NCBI RefSeq assembly: GCF_900107835.1
Contig: NZ_FNRG01000022.1
Coordinates: forward strand, 1-64,000
Source of the DNA: Oribacterium sp. KHPX15
GTDB taxonomy: Bacteria; Bacillota; Clostridia; Lachnospirales; Lachnospiraceae
Direction: 5' to 3'
Length of the DNA stretch: 64,000 nt
A program made the translations under genes and the position numbers. Of the stretch, positions 60,296 through 64,000 are shown in pieces. Below the pieces are notes generated by a model. The model worked only from the letters and a program-made list of their open reading frames with translations, made no database searches and was not told the DNA's origin. The number at the start of each line of letters is the position of its first letter. The stretch's first letter is position 1.

Positions 60296-62191
60296 ATGGA
60301 TAATGAGAATATCAACCACAAACATAAAAGAAGGAATACTATACTGGCCAAAGCCGGCTTCGACGGTCTCTACATTATAGGGGCCGTGTTTTGCCTTGCC
60401 ATGGCTGCACTTGTACTTCTCCAGATGAATATCCAATACAGTATAAGACCTGACAGACTCAGCATAATGTCAAAGGAGGAGCTGTCACGTATCAAGACCA
60501 CAGAGAATGCCACAGGTGTTGTTAAAGCTTCCGGTGACGGAAGGGTGCTTGTGGTTTTTGAAGATGTAGATGATCAAAGTAATGTATCTAAAACTCTCTG
60601 GATTCCACTGCTAAATCAGATGAAAATACCATATGACGCATTAGATATCACTGATTTCAGAGCAGATTCTCTGAAAACTTACGATAAACTTGTTTTAGCC
60701 ATTACAAATTACCAGAAATTAATGGGTGACCTTGAAATAATTAAAAAGTGGGTAGCTAATGGTGGCAATATGATGATTGCATACCCACCTTCTTTCTCCG
60801 GAGAATACTCTAATTTATTTAGCATACTTGGAGTTAAGGACTGTGGTGGGTCTAATGCATTAGTAGAATGCCTCCATTTCCCAATTGATTTTATGATAGG
60901 AGGAACGAAACATGATTTTCCCATAACAGATCCATATGATGCTTCTATGAGCTATTCTCTTGAAGATGATTGTACTGTCTACCTGGAAACCAGTGAAAAA
61001 TATCCAACCCCACTTATCTGGCGAAGAAATTATGGAAAAGGGTCTGTGGTTGTCGACAATTTCGGGTACCTGGAGAAAGCTTACAGAGGAATACACAGTT
61101 CAGCATTCAGTCTTCTTGGAGATTACTGTGCATATCCTGTTATTAACGGAGCTGTTTTTTATATTGACGATTTTCCTTCTCCTGTCCCTGAAGGAGACAA
61201 CACCTATATTAAAAGAGATTACAATATCCCCGTTGGTGATTTTTATATGCAGATATGGTGGAATGACTTATACAAGATGGCTAAGCAATACGGCATCGAC
61301 TATACAGGACTTGTAATAGAGGATTATTCAGATGTTGTAAGTGGTGCCTTTCCGAGAAATTATGAAACCTCACAATTTTTATATTATGGAAACATGCTTT
61401 TGGACGAAGGCGGAGAGATTGGAATTCACGGTTATAACCATATGCCTCTGGTTCTCGAAAACTTTGATTACCAAGATAAGTATGACAGTTATGTACCTTG
61501 GCCAACAACGAATGATATTAAAAAATCACTTCGAGAAGTATTTGACTTTACACATAAACTGTTTCCTAATGAGGAACTGAATGTCTATGTACCTCCTTCT
61601 AACATTCTATCCAAAGAAGGTCGCCAAATATTGAGTGAAGAAACCACTACACGATGCATTGCATCTATTTATTTTCCAGGAGAAATGTGTTTTGAACAGG
61701 AATTTGATATATCTGAAGACGGAATGATAAATGCTCCGCGTGTAACCTCAGGATGTATCATTGATGATTACATGAAAATAGCGGCTCTTTCTGAACTTAA
61801 TTTTCATCTTGTCAATTCGCATTTTCATCATCCGGATGATGTACTTGATGAAGACAGAGGTGCAAAACTCGGATGGAAAACGCTTCATAACAATCTCCTT
61901 GAGTATTTTGGATGGTTATACACAAGCTGTCCAGCCATAAGAAATCTTACAGGCACAGAGCTGTCTGGAGCCATAGAGCGTTATGATCTTATAAAGGTCA
62001 ATCGCGAATATACAGGCACTGACATTAACCTTAACTTCAGCAGCTTCTACGATGAAGCATGGATGCTTGTAAGGATCAATAATGGAAAGAGTATACATTC
62101 AATAGTTCATGGAAACTATACGAAAGTAGCTGAAAATCTGTATCTTGTGGAATGCACAGGAGACAATGTTGATATAAAACTGACTTCATAA
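60296..62191 (+). CDS. DUF2194 PelA-like membrane-anchored polysaccharide deacetylase
   Basis: 631 residues with one membrane anchor (about 25-45). A glutamine-amidotransferase/BPL_N-like domain follows (80-260, VLVVFEDVDDQSN, WVANGGNMMIAYPP), then a CE4-like deacetylase domain with FYIDDFPSP (Asp291, Asp292) and GIHGYNHMP (His378, His382). This composition matches the PelA-type deacetylase of the Pel system, which acts outside the membrane on partly acetylated galactosamine polymer. A PelA-like glycoside hydrolase domain is not seen. The middle and end of the gene look more A/T-rich than their neighbours. It follows pelE by 3 bases. Confidence 0.8.
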   Translation: MDNENINHKHKRRNTILAKAGFDGLYIIGAVFCLAMAALVLLQMNIQYSIRPDRLSIMSKEELSRIKTTENATGVVKASGDGRVLVVFEDVDDQSNVSKTLWIPLLNQMKIPYDALDITDFRADSLKTYDKLVLAITNYQKLMGDLEIIKKWVANGGNMMIAYPPSFSGEYSNLFSILGVKDCGGSNALVECLHFPIDFMIGGTKHDFPITDPYDASMSYSLEDDCTVYLETSEKYPTPLIWRRNYGKGSVVVDNFGYLEKAYRGIHSSAFSLLGDYCAYPVINGAVFYIDDFPSPVPEGDNTYIKRDYNIPVGDFYMQIWWNDLYKMAKQYGIDYTGLVIEDYSDVVSGAFPRNYETSQFLYYGNMLLDEGGEIGIHGYNHMPLVLENFDYQDKYDSYVPWPTTNDIKKSLREVFDFTHKLFPNEELNVYVPPSNILSKEGRQILSEETTTRCIASIYFPGEMCFEQEFDISEDGMINAPRVTSGCIIDDYMKIAALSELNFHLVNSHFHHPDDVLDEDRGAKLGWKTLHNNLLEYFGWLYTSCPAIRNLTGTELSGAIERYDLIKVNREYTGTDINLNFSSFYDEAWMLVRINNGKSIHSIVHGNYTKVAENLYLVECTGDNVDIKLTS

Positions 62192-62252
62192 ATCATAAGC
62201 CCCACAGGGTGTGCCGAAAAATAGGACTTATATTTTAAAACAGAGGTGGAAC

Positions 62253-63665
62253 GTGAGAATCTGTGTAATCCTGGAAGGATGTTATCCATATGTTACAGGA
62301 GGTGTATCTACCTGGATACATCAGTATATGTCTGCCATGCCTCAGCATGAATTTGTCATATGGGCCATAGGTGCCGACGCCTCCATGAAAGGTAAATATA
62401 AATATACTTTGCCGGAAAACGTGGTGGAAATACATGAAGTATTTTTAAATGATGCCCTTACCCAAAAGGGTATTCCGAAAAGATATAAGTTTTCAAAGCA
62501 GGAGATAGCAACACTCCGCGCTTTCGTAAACTGTGCTTCACCGGACTGGGATCTTTTATTTAAGATGTACTCCCAGGACAGGATAGACCCCATTTCTTTC
62601 CTTATGAGCGAAGAGTTTCTGGATATACTTATAAATCTTTGCGAAGATGAGTATCCATATACGGCATTTTCTGATTTTTTCCACACAGTAAGGTCAATGT
62701 TCCTGCCGGTACTGTATCTTCTCAGCATGGAAGCGCCGAAAGCAGATCTTTTTCATTCCATAGCCACAGGCTACGGCGGTCTTCTGGCGAGACTCGGAAG
62801 CTATAAATATACCGTTCCTTATATGATAACCGAGCATGGGATTTACACAAGAGAGAGAGAAGAGGAGATAATCCGTGCCAAGTGGGTTATACCGGCCTTT
62901 AAAAAGCTCTGGGTAAAGTTTTTTTACATGCTTTCGGAATGTGCCTACAGTAAGGCTTCCATGGTCACAAGTCTTTACTCGGACGCAAGAAAAATACAGA
63001 TAGAAATGGGCTGCGACCCGGATAAATGTGTATTCATAGGAAACGGAATTCATTATGAAAGATTCAAAGACATCCCCATGAAGGAACCTTCAGAGCATAT
63101 CGATATGGGTGCCGTTCTACGTATTGCCCCCATAAAGGATGTCAAAACCATGATATATGCTTTTGCCGGAGCCAAAGAAAGGGTTCCCAACGCAAGACTG
63201 TTTATTGCGGGTCCCGAAGATGATAAGCAGTATGCAAAGGAATGCTATGATCTGGTAGATCTTCTGGAGGTTGATGATGTTTATTTCATGGGACCTATCA
63301 ATGTTGTAAAGCATCTGGGAGATTTTGATTTCACAATTCTATCCAGTGTTTCGGAAGGTATGCCTCTTTCAGTGCTTGAATCCTTCGCTGCAGGAAGACC
63401 CTGTGTCACAACAGATGTGGGCAGCTGCAAGGAGCTTCTGGCAGGATCTCCCGAAGACGATTTCGGCATGGCGGGAATCTGTGTTCCTCCCATGGATATT
63501 CCGGAACTCACAAATGCACTTATACAAATGTGTTTAAAACCCGAAGCCCGATATCAAATGGGTATAGCAGGAAGAAACAGAGTTGCAAAGTTTTTTCTCC
63601 ACGACGATATGATAAGAAAATATCAGAATGTTTACGATGAGGTATTTAAAAGATGGCAGGGATAG
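62253..63665 (+). CDS. pelF: PelF glycosyltransferase (GT4)
   Basis: 470 residues, cytoplasmic. It opens with the PelF hallmark RICVILEGCYPYVTGGVSTWIHQ and carries an EHGIYTRERE motif, AGPEDDKQYAKECYDLV, and the GT4 EX7E site SEGMPLSVLE (Glu368, Glu376). PelF is the UDP-sugar-dependent polymerase of the Pel polysaccharide. GTG 62253, just after AGAGGTGG, aligns with other PelF starts; an in-frame GTG at 62211 has no ribosome site. It overlaps pelG by 13 bases. Confidence 0.93.
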   Translation: MRICVILEGCYPYVTGGVSTWIHQYMSAMPQHEFVIWAIGADASMKGKYKYTLPENVVEIHEVFLNDALTQKGIPKRYKFSKQEIATLRAFVNCASPDWDLLFKMYSQDRIDPISFLMSEEFLDILINLCEDEYPYTAFSDFFHTVRSMFLPVLYLLSMEAPKADLFHSIATGYGGLLARLGSYKYTVPYMITEHGIYTREREEEIIRAKWVIPAFKKLWVKFFYMLSECAYSKASMVTSLYSDARKIQIEMGCDPDKCVFIGNGIHYERFKDIPMKEPSEHIDMGAVLRIAPIKDVKTMIYAFAGAKERVPNARLFIAGPEDDKQYAKECYDLVDLLEVDDVYFMGPINVVKHLGDFDFTILSSVSEGMPLSVLESFAAGRPCVTTDVGSCKELLAGSPEDDFGMAGICVPPMDIPELTNALIQMCLKPEARYQMGIAGRNRVAKFFLHDDMIRKYQNVYDEVFKRWQG

Positions 63666-64000
63666 GCTTTAGTTTAAAAAAGCTTTTCAGTAAAAAAGGA
63701 ATATTCAATCTTTGCAAGGCTTATGGTTACTCAGGTATAGTAACCATTGGTCCCATGCTGCTGGGCATTATTTTTCTTTCAGGAATATCCATGTTATCAC
63801 AGAGTATAGGACTCAGCGATTACAAAAGACATATTTTAAACTGTGCCCTGACCTATAGTCTGATGTTTGCATTCTTTATAACCTCAATCTTTGATATGGT
63901 TGTAACAAGATATGTTTCCGACAGGCTTTATGAAGGCAAAAATGAAATGGTTATGCCTTCCTTTTACGGAGCCGTATCCATAGAACTGGTTATCTGTCTT
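63653..64000 (+). CDS. pelG: PelG membrane exporter, N-terminal part (cut by window end)
   Basis: ATG 63653 lies inside the end of pelF in another frame and opens MAGIGFSLKKLFSKKG, followed by AYGYSGIVTIGPMLLGI and further hydrophobic segments, the typical start of PelG. PelG is a polysaccharide-exporter-like (MOP superfamily) inner-membrane protein that forms the Pel synthase with PelF under PelD control. The first 116 codons are visible without a stop; the rest lies beyond 64000. Confidence 0.9.
   Translation, partial: MAGIGFSLKKLFSKKGIFNLCKAYGYSGIVTIGPMLLGIIFLSGISMLSQSIGLSDYKRHILNCALTYSLMFAFFITSIFDMVVTRYVSDRLYEGKNEMVMPSFYGAVSIELVICL

Overview
The window reads as chromosome of a low- to mid-GC monoderm Firmicute, most likely a Lachnospiraceae member of the Butyrivibrio/Pseudobutyrivibrio kind. 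This rests on Thr/Glu-rich lipoproteins, choline-binding-type wall repeats, a monoderm pel operon without outer-membrane genes, a CcpA cre site and strong AAGGAGG ribosome sites. It is an inference from gene content, not a phylogeny. No rRNA, tRNA or CRISPR array was found.

Layout. 1-3000: a repeat copy joined to a broken Uma2 gene, a HAD-domain lipoprotein, hairpin-rich DNA with a long REP-like palindrome, and a DUF218 membrane protein. 3248-9401: a dlt-like cell-surface acylation cluster (wall-binding transglutaminase, carrier protein, MBOAT acyltransferase, SGNH/DltD-like protein, small secreted protein, DltA-like ligase). 9639-14387: NADP-type secondary alcohol dehydrogenase, CobW GTPase, HAD nucleotidase, secreted SGNH protein, DUF3592 protein. 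14559-14883: a compact non-autonomous IS66-like element with 16-bp inverted ends, an 8-bp target duplication and 53-bp internal repeats. 15144-18889: surface and secreted proteins. 18966-22936: a decayed accessory zone with CDP-alcohol phosphatidyltransferase remnants, an MqsR / MqsA-Panacea toxin-antitoxin pair, a coiled-coil secreted protein and a RhuM remnant.

22937-38475 is the most striking locus. A MATE exporter fused to an RsbW-like ATPase domain overlaps the start of a 4457-residue nonribosomal peptide synthetase, which is followed by a free STAS protein. The synthetase reads A-T / C-A-T-E / C-A-T / C-A-T-R. Its first A domain lacks the Asp that anchors alpha-amino groups, and it ends in a thioester reductase, so the expected product is an acyl- (or keto/hydroxy-acyl-) capped tripeptide aldehyde or alcohol containing one D residue. 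Exporter and STAS protein together suggest a partner-switch control built into the cluster. A truncated PIN-toxin gene lies directly behind the STAS gene and marks an island junction.

38654-42796 holds housekeeping and redox genes (LMW phosphatase, nitroreductase, Bcp peroxiredoxin, Memo-AMMECR1 fusion, alpha/beta hydrolase). 42882-64000 is dominated by c-di-GMP and envelope functions: a membrane EAL protein, a PAS-GGDEF-EAL-PAS-GGDEF protein, a STAS-pseudokinase fusion, CstA under a cre site, a nucleotidase lipoprotein, and the pel exopolysaccharide operon (epimerase-PelD fusion with an RxxD I-site, PelE, a DUF2194 PelA-like deacetylase, PelF and the start of PelG). The c-di-GMP enzymes and the PelD receptor plausibly work together to control Pel export.
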